A stretch of DNA of 64,000 nucleotides, taken from assembly GCA_016793805.1 (NCBI GenBank), contig JAEUIZ010000042.1, positions 1 to 64,000 of the forward strand, read 5' to 3'. This stretch comes from Phycisphaerae bacterium (GTDB lineage Bacteria > Planctomycetota > Phycisphaerae > Phycisphaerales > UBA1924). The notes under the pieces were generated by a model. The model did no database searches. It was not told the origin of the DNA and was given only the letters and a program-made list of their open reading frames with translations. The position numbers and the translations under genes are program-made. Shown in pieces: positions 63,536 through 64,000 of the stretch; the first letter of the stretch is position 1, and each line of letters opens with the position of its first letter.

Positions 63536-63820
63536 ATGGCACACTCGCTCTCTGCGCGCAAGCGCGTCCGACAGAACGCTACCCTCCGCGCCCGCAACCG
63601 CTGGCGCCTTCGGACCATGCGCGAGGCGATCAAGACGTTCCGCGAGAAACTCGCCCACGGCACGCTCGCCGAGGCCACCGACGCCATGCGGACCTGCGCC
63701 CGCATCGTCGACCGCACGGCCCAGAAGGGCGTCATCCACAAAAACCAGGCCGCCCGCCGCAAGAGCCGCATGTCCGCGGCCTTGAAGGCCAAGAAGACCG
63801 CCGGCCCCGCCAAGAAATAG
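63536..63820 (+). CDS. rpsT: Ribosomal protein bS20
   Basis: A 94-residue small-subunit protein. MAHSLSARKRVRQNATLRAR followed by NRWRLRTMREAIKTFREKL and the C-terminal VIHKNQAARRKSRMSAALKA is the typical bS20 pattern (HKN.AAR.KSR). Length is normal. CGACGGAAGGATCAC contains an AAGGA 14-18 bases before the ATG at 63536. It has its own promoter and stands divergent from tRNA-Arg. Confidence 0.95.
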   Translation: MAHSLSARKRVRQNATLRARNRWRLRTMREAIKTFREKLAHGTLAEATDAMRTCARIVDRTAQKGVIHKNQAARRKSRMSAALKAKKTAGPAKK

Positions 63821-63836
63821 GCCCCAGGGACAACCG

Positions 63837-64000
63837 ATGCCTCGGGCGCGAACACCCTGGCCCGTGGGCCATCGCCCGATCGCCCGAACCCGGGGCCTCG
63901 GAGGCGCCGCGGATTCCTATTTCCACGCCTCGCTCCAGCCCCTCGACGTCCTCCTGTTCGTCCTTCCCCTGATCGTGCTCTACGAGATCGGCTCGGCGAT
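63837..64000 (+). CDS. Membrane protein, N-terminal part (probable CPBP protease)
   Basis: Fifty-four codons are visible before the window ends. After a basic N-terminus the sequence reads AADSYFHASLQPLDVLLFVL followed by PLIVLYEIGSA, a first membrane helix. The phrase 'DSY......PL..LLFVLPL..LYE' is how planctomycete CPBP-type intramembrane proteases begin, but the catalytic region lies outside the window. It starts 17 nt after rpsT and is probably co-transcribed. Incomplete at the 3' side. Confidence 0.6.
   Translation, partial: MPRARTPWPVGHRPIARTRGLGGAADSYFHASLQPLDVLLFVLPLIVLYEIGSA

Overview
The window reads as a piece of a GC-rich chromosome from the Planctomycetota, most likely class Phycisphaerae. 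This is an inference from protein style. Several exported proteins end in paired 'NCDGST..P.LNVNDF.CF.N.FAAGC' repeats, which I recall being annotated as GC-type dockerins in that group. Others include RCC1-like propellers, a YjfB-type motility protein and a planctomycete-style Rho. No phage, insertion sequence, CRISPR array or rRNA is visible. Coding density is high and most genes are housekeeping.

Layout. 0.2-3.7 kb: kynurenine pathway, with kynureninase overlapping a kynurenine 3-monooxygenase/kynurenine formamidase fusion. 3.7-7.2 kb (minus): a zinc-peptidase/PDZ protein, PurN, an ankyrin protein and a thioesterase. 7.2-10.1 kb: prolyl oligopeptidase and an ECF-like sigma factor. 10.1-16.5 kb: adenine methylase, CPBP protease, a polytopic membrane protein and a large secreted protein with a 28-glycine tract. 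16.6-23.2 kb: sugar epimerase, an AT-rich island with a perfect DnaA box, Mrp ATPase, MATE transporter and PdxA. 23.3-27.1 kb: YjfB, Gmd and two tandem RCC1/dockerin proteins. 27.2-34.9 kb: PolX, tRNA-Ser, CoaC, RpoZ, small proteins, ribosomal proteins bL35 and bL20. 35-43 kb: exported protease/dockerin and propeller proteins around DUF1579, bifunctional-nuclease and TruD genes. 43-54.2 kb: PPDK, PabB-Nudix, an esterase, a Rho lacking its usual RNA-binding domain, PTS enzyme I, RlmN and a lipoprotein. 54.3-64 kb: polysaccharide deacetylase, tRNA-Phe, an OppF-like ATPase, ArsR-ArsM, a decayed RCC1/dockerin pseudogene, a desaturase, an RhlE helicase, tRNA-Arg, bS20 and the start of another membrane gene.

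Three threads connect the genes. (1) At least thirteen genes have a TANNNT -10 box 5-7 nt before the start codon and no Shine-Dalgarno (SD) site, so leaderless transcription looks common here. The exported dockerin genes mostly have clear SD sites instead. (2) Homopolymer runs of 13-16 G/C sit at the 5' ends of two exported-protein genes and just upstream of the kynurenine operon. (3) The dockerin family is in flux: four intact members, one clear pseudogene and one fragment lie within about 35 kb. All calls come from reading the sequence and remembered family features; no database search was run.
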